From assembly GCA_963930655.1 (NCBI GenBank), contig OZ005613.1, positions 12,408,501 through 12,472,500 on the forward strand: 64,000 bases of DNA. Reading direction: 5' to 3'. The notes below the pieces were generated by a model. That model searched no databases. It was not told where the DNA came from and saw only the letters and a program-made list of their open reading frames with translations. Positions 34,033-49,000 of this stretch are shown one piece after another. The DNA is from Myrica gale (lineage: Eukaryota > Streptophyta > Magnoliopsida > Fagales > Myricaceae). Every line of letters begins with the position of its first letter. Position 1 is the first letter of the stretch. The translations under genes and the position numbers were made by a program.

Positions 34033-37000
34033 TCAAATTGCAGATTGTGATGTCCGGTTTTTCCTTTGTGCACCTAAACTCTGAGAAGCAGGCTTCACTC
34101 CTCGGCCTCTGCCAGATGATGAAGGCTGGGCCCTGGTCGCAGGTGCAGGAGCAGCAATGGAATTCCAGAGATCATCATCGTTGGTTGTCCCTGCTCGTTT
34201 TACATTCAAAGGTTTTGAGACTGTTTTCGGAGCAGGGGCGGCTATTGAATCCCACAAGTCATCATCATCGTGTTTGATAACCTTTGCTGTATTTTTCGGT
34301 CGCGAACTTGCTACTGATGGGGGAAAAGAAAACATTAAGAGAATTCTTGAATGAAAGCCAAACAAGAAAGCTATCTGAAAAAGCAAATTGAACATATGAT
34401 CCAGGATTGATAGCTGAAATATGTAAACATGGTGTGGACATCGCTGAGAACATCCAAGTTAAAATTGACAGTCCTAGCCAGGATTTCAGCTGATTGAGTC
34501 CCTATGACATGCCAAATAACAGAAGCTTAACGGACACTTCTAAATGAGAGGTAGTTGAAACAGTTATCAGTTTTTCAACCCCCAACCATTGTAGTCAAAG
34601 CCAGACTAGGATAGAGAAACCAACTCAAGACCAAAGTCGAAACTCTGTCAGGCTTTACAGATTTCTTGATAATACACCTGGAACGTATGCTTCGTGAAAT
34701 TCCATGTGTGAAGTCTCTGGCTATGGAACAGTTGTGCCAGATTTGGGTTAACTACTCAATGCTTATATCAACTTCCATCAAATCATAAATACTGCCAGCA
34801 ACTACCAGTTGAATGGATAATCTACCTTGTTTTGTCTGCAACGCAGGTTGTAAGACTGGCCGCTTCTGAGCTTCTTGAATGTTTGCAAGAGCTGGAGATG
34901 GCTTTGGCTCTTCGAGGGGTTCAAGATTGTCCCACCCATCCTTGTCAGTTTCATGCTCCTCATGGATTCCATTTTCAAGCTCTCCCCAACCATCCGTTGA
35001 GGTAGGAGAAGGAGGCTCAGGTTGATCAGCAAAATCTGATATGGAATTCGCACGGACAGGTGCTGTACTTGGAGCATCAATCACTAGAACTGTGGCAGAG
35101 AAATCAAATAATGAGATTAACTAGTTGTATAAATGCATTCACGTAGTGTATCCACCAGTAGTAAATAATTGACCGCATCATCTAAATATCGGTGCATCAT
35201 GCATAATAGAACTTCAGAAAGAAGACAAACTGAAAAAAAATTGATACAATTTTCTATCCACTCCTAACTTAGAGGCACACTATGCTTATAGTAAGCCTCT
35301 GTGCACCAGTTACCCTCTTTTTCTTCCAAGAACATGATCAAAGCAACCGACACGCATATGTGTGTCCTATCATTGTCCAACCAATACCTTTCACTTTTAC
35401 CCTCGTCCCTAGTTCCAGCTAAAAAGTCAACAACCGGGAACACTTTATACACAAACACATGTATGCATGCGCATATATCTTTATATACTGTACACATGTA
35501 TATACAATATACTATTAACACGGACTGCATAACCAATCCAATTAAAAAAGTTGGATAGAACAGTTTTATGACTACGTTACTAACCACAATAATCACCTTT
35601 TCCATGAAAGTTTTGAAGAAAAATATCACAATTGATCCGGTCATTCAGGATCAGTCTATCAGTAGCCCAGAGGTGAGCTTGAGTCAAAAAAGAGAACACA
35701 AAGCCTAGATTTACAATAAGCTGAAAGTAAAATGAAAGCGTTATCAACATGCCTACCTGTAGAGGCATTGGAAGAAGTCGAAGTAAGCGGTGTGCTGGAA
35801 TTTGCAGAAGCAAGTGAAGCTTGTTCAGAAGGCTTTCCCTTGTGAGTCAAGGAGCTCATGGCCCATCTGCAAAGGTTTCATGAGTTTTAAGACAGTGGTA
35901 CGGTAAATATGCATTTTCTAACCTCCATAGCTGAAACACCAAATATGCACTAATCAGGTAAGAAGTTATTAATAGAACCATTCCAAAGGACTTATTTTAG
36001 CAAAACTGGAACAGGTGGAGATTAACGAGTTAGGATCAGGAACAGGGTAGAAGATCCAAAAAAAAAAAACACACATTAAAAAGAAACTGATTGCACAAGA
36101 AGGCTTCACCAATGTACGGTTGCACCTGACTCACAGAAAAGACACCAGCTCTGAATCACCACCTAAGATAATCACCTAAAATCAACCTAACCATGTGTAT
36201 TCTTTTGAATGTATAGAATCGCACACATATACATAATTACACAGATGCATACATAAATCTGCACATGCAAGTTTCAGATATACACGTAGACAGGAAAGTC
36301 CAGATTAACTCACCCAAGTAAGCCAGCATTGGCTGGAATTCCAAGGCTTGCAGCTCCACTGGTATCTCCTGAATTTGACTATAAAGAACCATCGGAAAAA
36401 ATCAATAAAAATGGAACAGAAAGAAAGAAGCATCACCGAGAAGCTTGATTCCCTGAATATTTAACTAGTTCCAATTTTGGAATAAAACTAAAATAAGTAA
36501 AGAGAAAATTGGAAGGAGAGAGAAAAAGGAATCAAGAGAAGGAATGGGGTAGAGATATAACTTCGCATTCAATATCGAAAGCACCTCTACAAATGCACAC
36601 GCCATAAACTATTCACTCTATGTCTGAAGTAGACTATGTACCTCAATACATTTAGACGTTATGAGAAGCAACACAAAACCACAAGGAAGCAAAAAAATAA
36701 GGCCGGAAAACCTATTTGAGTATACAGTAGGCTCCACACCCATTTCAGCAGATAACTCATAGATCATATAATTCTTATTGTTGTTCTTACGCAGAGATAG
36801 CTTCAACATTGCAAGGAAAATTTCACAACACTAATAGGATACATGTCAAAGCACCATAAGCACCAAATCAGTTTGTATCAAGAAATGTGCTTTCAAAAGG
36901 GGATGCTGGAGTCGCAACAAAATACTGTAGCTTGGAGGTTGTACTATGGGCAGCCAGGATAGGAGGATAGATAGGGAGGCCTGCGAAGGTGCAAAGATAG

Positions 37001-40000
37001 TTCTACTAAAATGGCAACGGAAACACAGTTCCAACCATGAACAAGTATATCATCGTAGATGGCATGTCAGCAGGAAAGACACCAAAATTAAAATGTAAAA
37101 GAGGGTAAACACAAACATAAACTGCTTACAAACTCAAGGAATACTTCTATTCTAAAATAGCATGCAAATTGGGAAAATAAAAGCTGTGCGCAAAATCAAA
37201 AGCAAGAACAATTTAACAACACACCTTCTCTTGGTATTGCTTCACTATCTGCAAAAATTGCTCAACTGCTTGAAATGCTTTGGATTGTACATCGCTGTTC
37301 CAAATTAAAAAAAGAAGACAACACAGTGGTTTAGACGATGTGGTAAGAAAATGACCAGTACTCACCGGTAGGGACCTATCACCAGCAGATTTACAACACA
37401 GAGATAAAAGACTAAACAACACAAAAAAGCATAAAAAAGGGGATTTAAAAAACATCCACACTCAATTCATGCAATGAGAGAATTATTGCGTGTGTTATAA
37501 ATGACAAAAAGTAAGATCTTAAAATCACTCGATCAAGTTCATCTCCTACACTACGTGATCTTTTCATGACCACTATTTTTTTGGGGGGGGGGGGGGGTTA
37601 AGCAACTAATTTTTATTGATCACAAATAATACTCTATACATACACCAATTCCTTCCAGTACAAAGTTGGAACGATAGAAAAAGACAACAAACCCTAGCAA
37701 ACACTGATAAACTCTAAGGACGAAGTTCTAGACATGCCCTAATTTAACATGCTCCAACACTCAAAAAGGATTTTGACGAAAGCTGATCTTCAAAATATTC
37801 CAAGTAACACTAATCTTCATGACGTTAACCTCACAAGCCCCTTTGGCTGTAGTAACCCTTACTGCTGACTCTCACCTTAGCAGGATGTAAACACATGAAA
37901 TTAGTCCACTACCGAAAAAAACATCTATGACCTCCAAATCACTTTAAAATCCGTGTGAGCTACACATGAGAACAACACTTCGACTCCAAAATCTGGAACT
38001 AAATTAACCATTTTAATCTCTTAGCATGGTTTGCGTGGTTTAGAGAAGTCAAAGTCGTCAACTACAACGAAAATTCTTCCTTCATGTCAATAAACCCCCA
38101 CACCTCCTACGGCTGCGGTAACTCCCACCACAGTCTCTCACCATAGGAAGATGCAAATACATGATTTGTATCATCTCCAGTCAAAGAGTGGACCTCTGCC
38201 CAGGTCAAAACAATTGCACTGCACAGATTTACTGTAGCTAAGATCAGGAACAACAAGAATTCATCACAAACTGGATTCACAACACAAACAACACCACTGA
38301 TGTTTGTGTAACAAAATTTTATCATCATTACAAAACACTCTATCCTCACTTTTTCATCAATTTACATACACTTTTCACTCTCTTCTCACTTTTTCATCAA
38401 CCCCAATACCTAAAATTTTAACCACCCAAAAATTTTACTTCTCAAACACAAGCTGAATATTGACTGGCACAAACTGGGCACAGAGGTCCGAAATACAAGC
38501 AAAAGCCATTTCAAAAATAGATCTTGACAGAATGCCCAATCCAAACCATCTGCAACAAGCCTCAGCCATGACTGGCCAACAACACTAACCCGGATCTGTA
38601 GACACAACCCCTCCATTTACTAAGATCTAGCTGCAAAATCACACAACCCCTCCCCCAAATTGCACAACCCAGCCACCTCAAATAGCAACACCGTGTTGAG
38701 AAAGATAGTTCTGGCAAAGACACAAGAAAAAAATGTAAAACTCACCATAGAAAAGAGTAGAGGTGCTGTGGACAACTCTCACCTCTGACCAGGGGCTTCT
38801 GGCATGAGCAATAACACACCACCGGAGCCCCTCAGTATAATCACCTTTCTCAGTATAGCTCTCACGTGACTTGTCCCAAAGCACCAAGTTTCAAATTTCT
38901 ACATAAGGTTCTACTACAGAGAGCACTGATTTGTTAACTAATACTTTTTGTGTTTCACACCATACTAGTTGCTTAGATTCTCAATATGCTAAACAACAAA
39001 TCTCTGGGCAATCCAGTCAAGTGGGGTAACACTCGGTCCATATTCATGCAAATGTACACCGTATAAAAACAGGAAATGACAAGTTAAAGTAAAAACGTCA
39101 GTTTCAGGAGATAATCTCTCTGAATTCCAAAATTTCTCCTTTCTGACCCCTCATTCTATGCAATATCCAGATGAGACCTTAAAACCAGAAGAATATCATT
39201 GTCCAGCCTAGCTTTAGAATTTAAAAAATCACTGAGCAGTGTAACAAAATATGTATTAAATGTAAGGGAAATTCTTCTAGAAAGAAGACCTACACGTGTC
39301 AAGACATCTTTTGACACTAATGAACACCAACCCAAAAAACTGTGAGGGAATGTGAAGATGATGACTTTAAGGGAAATTCAGAAAAAATCATATAAATTGA
39401 TGGGCAGTTGCTGTCATGGACCCCATATGGCAAGTGGAAAGACATCAAGTCACCCCAAGAAAACTGAAAAGAAAATAACAAAAAGAACCACTTGGAGGGG
39501 GAGGGGAAATCCCCCGCCACCCCAAAATGAGAGGGCCGCCATGCAGGAGACACCACATCACCGCTGGCGGGTGGAGAGGTAAATCCCCTACTCAAACCCC
39601 TTGTATCAGAGGGGCAAGCCACACTCACATTTATCAAATTAAAAACTGGAGGTTTGATGTCAAAATCATGAAAAGCACGTTATTTTTTCTAATTTCCTAA
39701 GTCTACGATTAAAGTAAAGGCCCAATCTTTAACATCATTTGAAACAAATACCTTTATCTTCAAATGTTGAAAATACACTAACCCCAAAAAATTTCAGAAT
39801 TTTGAAAAGTTTCAAGTTTGCACCGAAATCTACATGAACTTGAGTGGTATCTAATTACTGCTCTATGAGTTTTAATGTCATTTTGTGATTAGAAATAGAA
39901 GAAAACATATTACAGCTAACACTTCTATTAATTAGAAAGTCCTAGGACAACTAATTCAATACTAATAATTGAAAACATAAGAGGTGACGTATTCAAAAAC

Positions 40001-43000
40001 ACAAGCAGTGTTCTCTAACACTCATGTCTTGTTCTACTGTAATTATCATCCCATCAGATCTTAGAAATCAAATGATGAAAACCTGGATCAAGGGCACATT
40101 TCTCAGTACAGCAGCAGGCCACTTGGCAGTTTGGGCAAGGAGAAATTCGATCAAAAGAAGAAACCAAATAGGACAAGCAGAGCCAGTTGAAGAAATGAAA
40201 GACGTTGGAAAACATGCACATCCTTGAATTCGTACAGCAGGGGGGGGGAGATGGATATAATAGAAAAATCATCTGAAGAATAATTAACCTGTCAGGATCA
40301 ATTGTAAGTACAACAATATTTGGAAGAATCCGAGTTGCAATCTCTGTGATGTCATAGTAGGAACTGGTGGCACAAAGAGCCATGATGCCTGCCACAATAC
40401 AATTTTGGTTCGTCAAAAAACCCAATAGTGAATCAATATCAAGTCAATAAATATCCAACACACGGAGTATGTCAAAAGAACAAATTTTTGTAGTTTATGC
40501 CAGGAATTCTACGAAAACTAGGCAAAATAGTAGCCACAGATGAACAACATAGAATTGTAATATACCTGCTCCTCGAGCGGGCGAAAAAGTATCACGCAGT
40601 GCACGAACTGTAAATGCATTAATCAAAACTCTTTTCCTTGTCTGCATTGTAAATCTGACCCTATTAGTTGAGACTATTGCAAAATAAAAAATCTAAACAG
40701 AATCTTCTCAGGAATGATCAGGGGAATGACCAATATTACAATCTTAAGCAATTTGTGGATCAGCGTATCTAACAAGAATTTCAAATTACTAAGAAAGTCA
40801 ATGAATTTCATTATAAGCAGCAACTTGCTGATACCAACCCCGTCATTCAGGTAACTTGCAATATTCCCAAGTAAAATGGTAGTATTTGTTCTAATTGCTG
40901 GCTCTTCATCAACCTGCAAGATTTAAAAAATTGCAAACCTCTAGAACATCAACAGAGATATCAAATAATCAATAAAACCAACTTCAGGAATCAAACGAAA
41001 AGCAACGAAGATAAGTGATTAACCAAGTCTTTAAAGTTTTCACTTCCCTTAGTGGTTGAAGCTATTACCTGCAACTTGGAGAGATATTTCAATAGTGAGC
41101 CTGAAATTGTACGTTGAGAAAGCTGCAATACCAAGTGAAATATAAAAGAAATTTAGAAAGAATTCAAAAACTCAAAAAAAATATCTCCCTTCCATACTAG
41201 ACAGGCTAAGATTAAAAAAAATAGCAAAATAGAAATACAGACGCTGTAAGATGCAGATTGAAGATGGAAAAATGAGGTGAAGAAGCATGTTACTTTTCTT
41301 GCCCGTAATATCACAAAACAATGTTGACCACAGCATTAAACTAGCTCAAAAACCCCAAAATTGGATATTGATCCTCCAGCATGTTAACTAGGCCTGTATT
41401 CTTCAGTGAACCACAAGCCATCATGTATTTTGTAGTTCTTTGGCCTTGCTTTAACTTTATCCTTCATCATGTACTTGAAATGTGTTTAAACTTAATTCAA
41501 ATCACTTGAATCTATATGTGACCCAAGCAAATTGAAGAAATTCCCTAGTCTTGTCCAAAATGGGTGCTATGATGGAAGGGAGCTTGGAAGAGTGACCAGA
41601 CTTCAAGGTATCCATGGAGAAAAAGACGGAAGTCTGGAAATAATATAGGGACAACATTGCTCCATATTGCTATTTGGGGAACATGCAAGCCTTGATCCTA
41701 ACCAAATTTGGGAATTACTAACACTCGCTCCACCACAAAACAAATGGCTTAACAAATAAATGCTAACTTTAGAAGAAAAAGTAACCAATATCTAAACATC
41801 TGAAAATTTTGATGGAACTTTCCAAAACATTGTTCTTATTAAAGTAATTCGTATTGCAAGTCAATGGATGTTGTGGAAGTGAAGAAAATGAATGCTTTGA
41901 CTATTGGATCAGTCGTACACTTAGCAACAAATAAGAATACGAGGTTGAGACACTGACAATGGCACAGAGGGAGTAACATTTTAGAACAAAGATACTACTA
42001 ATCAGTCATCTACTAGCAATAGGGTTTAAGGACAATCTTTTCAAATCACGTGTGAATGATCCATTCCCCAAGCTTAAGCCTGGACCCAATATACCAACAT
42101 CCAACTTTAAGGTGTATCTCTTTGACTGCAATACTTTTCTTAGAAAGAAGTCTCAAATTCTAATTTCCTTGGTTGAGTAATTCCCACCGTCAAGCCTAAG
42201 ACTTGGTTTTCCAGTTCTATAAATAGCCATCTAAAGCAATTCTGGGGAATAAGATTTTCACTTCAAACATCAAACCAAAGACAATGTATTGGAGAATCCT
42301 CAAGTTTTCAAATGGTAGCAGATGGCAAGAACAGCATCTAAAATTTGCCATTATCTTTCACAAGAAAATTCTAATCAACAAATTAGCTTTGGTATGTAAT
42401 AGTAGACTGAAAAAACTAGCAGAAGCCAAGTAGTAAATTGCTGCAGCCGCTTCTTATTTTGCTGCGAAAGAGTCAAATTCTTGTTCTGCAATTGGCATAA
42501 CAGCTTTAACAAAATCAAGAGAGAGCCCAAAAGGGTGCTAATCGACCAAGAAAAGCAGGACCAGTTTGTAACCAACTCCCCAAAGGCAACAAGATAGAAC
42601 TAATTGCCGTCAACATAGCCAAGACTTATGTTAAAATCTCTCAAAAGTACCCACGACAACACTAGTGAAAACAAAAGAAATATAAGAGATTAAGGTCGTC
42701 CTTGATAATGCTTGACCTCTAAGCAATAGATATTACTGAAATCTTAAGCAAGAAAAACCAAAACACTTTCAGAACATCAACGTTCAGAACCATTCTAGTA
42801 AATTCATTAATTAGGTTTGCAGGTAAATGTTAACAAAGACTGGTCTACAAGGAAAATCTTGATAGAGAAAGAGAAAGTAATATGCTAACTGCTGCCTGAG
42901 TTCCAATAGCGACAGAGGTAAAATTAGACATGAAATTTTCACATTGCTCCCTATGATAAAAACTTTTGATATTGCCCAAAGGAAGAACTCCACAATAATT

Positions 43001-46000
43001 ACCAGCTTACTGTCATAATAAACTTAATACATTAAATGGTTCTCATCAATCAACCATGGATTTCATCAATAAATCATTATACAGAAAGCAGCGGGAATAG
43101 GAGTCTAAAATCAAAATTATGGTACACGTACCTTAGGACCTAGAACAAGTATAGATTTGAGAGTCAGTTCCCGAAGGAAAGCAGATGTGTCAGAGAACCC
43201 AGTAGCAACATGCGGGTAAACCTAGCTCCAAACACCAATTCCAATTTTAGGACTCCCATATTGCTAATACAGTTGAATGATATTATCAGAACTTGCATCC
43301 AAAAGAAAAGCTGGAATTTGCATGATTATAAACAGGCTTTAAAGTCATTCTTTCCATCAACTGCATACTTGCTCATCGACAACTTGTGCTGATAATGACT
43401 CCCCAAATTGATCAATATGCTGAAGAAGACCAACTCGGATAGCTCGGTCATTGGATGCGAAGAGTTTCACAACAGTTGGCAGCACCTACAAATAAGAGCA
43501 AGAAATTACCTTGAGTGGGCAGAGCAAAAGATCTACAATGAAAAGGGGAATTTTAGATAATATGTAAGAAGAATTTTAGACAAAAATTAATTCCAAGGAC
43601 AAGGCCAGTGTAAAGTTCCAGGAAGAATATGACCTTGGCACTGAACTCTTCAGTCGGAAGCCAGGAACCCATCCTCAACAATGCAGTCAAAGCAGGGGCA
43701 GCAGCTGAACCAAACTCAAGGGCAGAAGCCAATAAAGGAAGCAACTGTAAAAGCAAGAAATAAAAGCATAAATTGGAGTTCAAAACTGGACACTATGTCT
43801 CAAGTTAAGAGATAACATCTGAATACCCAGGTCACACCTTTTTCAATACAATCTGGCGAGGAAGCTGCTCTGCTAAATTCGGAAGCTTGCGGAAGAAGGT
43901 ATCCTTTTCAACACTGTCTTTTAAATTTAGAATCTCCATGAAATGTATTGTATCCACCAGTTTATTTTGGAAATATTCTGCCAATACATTGGTTCAAAAA
44001 CCTCATATTACAAGGAAAAGAATGGCAGAGAGAAGAAATCCAAGACAAATATAATGGCAGAAATAGGAGATAAAACAGATAAACAAAAAAGGAGATATGA
44101 CACAAGAATTAAGAAGAGTAAATTTCACCAGAGAGATATGCATAATCATCAATAGTTTGACACCTAAATATTCACACTGACATAGAGACATGGATGCTAA
44201 CATATACCAGTAAGTATGAAAGCAATGGTTCCAAATAAAGTACAGGGTAATTTAGGAAAGCTAATGGAATTGCGTCAATTAATTTTTCAAAGTGGATACT
44301 ATTTTGGGACATCTAACAATGGAGATTGGAAAAATAATATCTTTTTTTATTTTTTATAAGTAAGCCAATCTTACTAGCAAGAACATGTATGAACAAGTCA
44401 CCACTAAAAAGAACTCCACAACATTAGGCACGAAACCCAAAACAGGCAATTTGTGTGCTTTGTCAAATGAGTCATATGGTTCTAAATCAACTCTATCAGA
44501 GCTTTATAATGCCCTACCAAACCCGTAAATTTAAATATTCACACAGACAAATAAATTCCCATGTAACTCTACTCCATACTCCTTATGAACATATAATCAT
44601 TATCCAGGATAAATAACCACTTGTTCAGAAATCAGTTCTGCTTCCTTCTCTTGTATCAAGATGTACAGAGTAATAAAGAATCAGAATGGAAAAGTAAACA
44701 ATCCAAGGTAAAGAGTAATTATAGATTCATAAATTCTGCTCTTCCTCTGTTCATGGGGCAAATCAAACCATATTTCATAGGATTAGAGTTTATGCAAGAG
44801 TACTTAGAACAATTAAATTTTAGTACTCACCACTATTGTCTATAAGCTTTGATGTATTCAACCTGCGAGAAGGCATGGCGCTCAAAAGTCGCTGGTAATC
44901 TGGAAGCAGAGACTGTGAGGCAAGAACATAGACAGACATAAATGAAAATGGAATCAGAGCAACCAAATGTTTGCATACAACAGAAACTGTTAAGATGATC
45001 CTCCAAACTTCAGGTAACAGAGAGTATGGGGTGAAGGGGATGTGGGAAAGAAGTAGAGATATTGACCTCCCAAAAGCAGATAATGAGCAATCACCAATTT
45101 CTCCCTAACAATAACAGGCTAACCTTTGAAATGGAAGAAGTGTTTTTCAGTTCCTCTGTTCTGCCCAACTTCATGCCAGAGAATAGTTCGTATATCAGAC
45201 AGCCTGTAAATTACCATACATTGCTTAGATTGCTTAAAGGAGCCTACCAAGAAAACACAATAAGCATAGCAATAAGACTAGTCTTATACAAGCAGCTAAT
45301 GAAGCTGCAGAACTCATGTTAGGTAATGGAATTTTGGATTGGTTACACCTCACATATTTACTCCCCCTCAAGTGCAAAATAATAACAGCAGGACTTAAAC
45401 AAACCTTTCAATCGTAAATCCTAATCCCGTAGTTTCCTATTGGATTCTTTTCTTGATTTTTTGGAATGATTTGACTTTCTGATTGTCATTCTTAGGGACT
45501 CTCATGTGAAGATCCTTCATGCTAGAATACCATTTTTTTTCCAATAAATTATGTACTTAAAAGACTGGTACACTCCTGTGTGCTTGGATGTCTCTCTTTT
45601 TCGAGTAAAATATTTCTTATCCAAACAATTTAGCGATGAGATTAATTTACAAAGACAAGCAAATAATACAATTATAGAACTAGAAGCATAGAAATAGAAC
45701 CCTCTAAAGGGATGGCACCTTGGTGGCTATCACTTCATTGAACAGAGAAAATCACGTGTCAGTACCACAATGAAAAGTAGCCAGTTCGATTTGACATGAA
45801 GCAGCATCTCATATGACTTCATGCAAGAAAATATGTTCCCGCAAAATAAAGCATCATTGGTACAGATCAGCTAACATTTGAGGCGTTACAACACCAAGGA
45901 TTAAAAGACACATATAGCACCAATCATGTCAGCAGAACATTAAGAGAGAAGTATCAAAAATCTACTTCATTTACCAAATTAATTATCATAATGGATACTA

Positions 46001-49000
46001 TACAGAAAAGGAACTATGAGAGGTTTACCCAAGCCCCAAGAATCAATGGCCCAAGGTGGAGATTTTCTGATTGCAGCCCAGTCAGAATTCAACAACTCGG
46101 TCGGTTTGTATTGTGCTCCAACAAGCCACGCATATGGCTGAAAAGAATATATAATAAAATAACATGTATGGATTAAATCCCAAACCCAACAATCACTAAG
46201 CAACTTTTGACAAGAAATCCACTGTGAACCATGGAAAACTCAGAACAAATCTCAGCAACAGCAACCCCCCCCCCTTCTCTATTTCAGTACTACCAAAAAC
46301 ATATATGAAGAAATCTTAGTTAAAGGATCTAAACGCTAAAAATTCAGTGTTCTATGGTTCAGTGAAACATTTTCTCAAAGAAAGAGATGCTTCATGGATG
46401 AAAAGTGGCTGCAGGAATCATACTTTGAGAAGTGTGGATTGCTTTGGCTCAATGATTCTCTGCTGAGGCCAAGGGTTCAAATAAGGTGGCTTTGGGTAAG
46501 TCCATTTGAGGTTCGCTAGTTTGAGATTGAAGTTCATTAGAATGCACAGACCGGTGTCAAGATTTCTTTGAAAAAGCATTTTGCAACCTAAAGTTTCACC
46601 AAAAGTGGCCTTATTCACTTGGTCAACGCTGTTTGGAAACATTGAAAGGATAACTTAAGTGAAACAAATAAAAAAGGATGGTCTTTTCATATACTGAAAT
46701 TAGTCACATAAAAAATTTATAGAACAACAAACAAAAAAATTTGTGGCAAAAGAGTGGTTCATCTGCTTCTCCATTGTTGCAGTGTGAAAGAACTGTCGTT
46801 GCTTGTCTTTTCCAAGACTGTAATTATAAAATGTAGTTGAGGAGATGTCAGCATGTTGGAAAGGGCATTTGGCAATGCACTAAAGCAGTTTGATCTGGAA
46901 CAGTGTTCTCTCAAGTATTTTGTGATGCATTTGAAGGGAGAAAATCCTCAGGCTTTTCCAAGGATTCAAAAGTGGAGGCCAGAGATTATTAAAATGACTA
47001 CCATACGTTGGAAAAGGACTTTTGAGGAGGCATAAGGGCTTCTCATGTAGTTTGGTGTATGGCACCTCGACCAGTTGTTTCCCTTTTGATGATTCCCATA
47101 TACCATGTCCCCCCTCCCCCCTTTCTTCTTGTGCCTCTGGAATTCTTTCTGAACTAATCCCTTCTTTTCACCTTCTTAATGGTGTTGGTAGAATAAGTTC
47201 CACTGATAATTCTTGCTCAAGTTTTACGTTCACAGTAATAGTGATATTTAAACCATTGCACAAGTCACGGAGGGAATGCCATCTAAACACATAGATTACC
47301 AGCACAGGTCCGGTGGAAGCTTCATTATTCACATCAAACTCAGAGAGAACATCGAAGGCATGCAACTTCCAGTCCAAAGTTTGTGTGACAACAACACTTG
47401 CCAAACAAACATTACCATGAACCTGTAGACATAAAAGTAAGACAGAGTGAAACATAAGTCCATGATGAGAGAAAGAGAAAGGTGGAAGAAGAAGAAGAAG
47501 AAGAAGAAGAAGACACTGGAGTGCAAACACAAATGCCTTCATGTAGCAAGTTCAATTATACAAACATATTCTATTCAAGGACACTTACAAGTTTACAATC
47601 ATTATTTAGGAAGCTCACAGCTTTGGCTATCTGGTGGAGTCCCCACGCATAATACTCGTCCCTATAACCAACTTAAATATATAAGTCACAATGAACAAAA
47701 TTGACATTCCAGGATAATCAATGCTTCAAAAAACTGTTCTAATCTTATCATTCTCATTTAAAATCACATCCAGAGAACAAAAGATGTTGTGTATCTACTA
47801 CTGAAGTATAGGTCAAAAAAAGAAGACAGATTTGGACTAATTACCTAAAAGTGAAAATGGAAAGGAGAATCTATAGCGAACAACGATAGCCAAAATATAC
47901 TTAATCCAGGAATAGTCAGAACTTCCAAAAGCCTTACTCTATGCACAAAACAACTCATATAGAGATTGCATAACAAGTGACAGGTGAAAATAACTGAAAC
48001 AACTCGGATCTCTTTTTGCACTTCACATGACAACCTTAGGAACCAGCGAAATTGTCCATACCTTTGTGTACCTTCTAAACCTAGTTCCTTGATCTTTTCA
48101 GACAATGGCATAACAGGCTCTGTTACAATATAGATGGTGACCTTCGTAGTAGAACCATCAAATGTTTCTGACTCAGTACTGTGAAGAAATGATAAAATAT
48201 TGGGATGCCGGACCTGAAAAGGAGCAAAAGAAATTTTATGTGCTTGAATGTGCTACTCAAAACAACTGCAATAGATTCAACACATGATTGAAACTAAGCT
48301 TCTAATAAAACATCAAAAGCTCCAAGCGTGTTTTCAGACAGCTGTCAGAGGTGTGTTAGCAGCCGTTTTCCATGCTTAAAGTGGGAAAGAGAAGAATAAA
48401 CTTCATTTCGAAAATCACAAAGGGATGCCTCAAAATAAGTGCCCAAAACAATTAAAGGGTTTAAAACTTCAAATTGTCGGTAAGTCTCGCACAAGTACCA
48501 GTTCTGTTTTTCTTTTTTTCTTTTGTTTTTTTTAAAGGGGGGGAAGGGGAATGGTTCCTAACCATCATAGCTTAAGCCTTCAAACAAACAGTTTTCAAGT
48601 TTCTTGACGCACTTTCTGCAAGAAGTACTTGTGCCAGATTCAATAACTTCTGAAACAGACAAAAAGCAAAAAGCAAATAATGCACCCTCCGCAGTAGATA
48701 AGCACCAACATGAGTAATGTCAAAGCAAATATCCACATCTCTAATCCAGCCTTAAAGAATGCAACTCTTGCCTTTAGACATGGAACTCAAAATTTCAGAT
48801 CATAGAAAGGGATGGTTGATTGCGAAATAACTCTCGCAAGCCAAACAGAAATCACAAAAAATCTTTCGAACTGCTTATTTGAGAAAAAAAAACTCTACAA
48901 ATGCCGGGTGTAACTACTTGCTGATCAAAGAAAACGCGTGTAACCGTCCCCCAAATCCAGCCTTGAAAAATGCAAATCTCACTACTGTCGTGCAACTTGA

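Noticed and set aside
47329..47542. Leu/Phe/Ser-rich frames near 47.4 kb
   Set aside because: They come from the GAA microsatellite read on the minus strand next to a genuine SCYL1-like exon.
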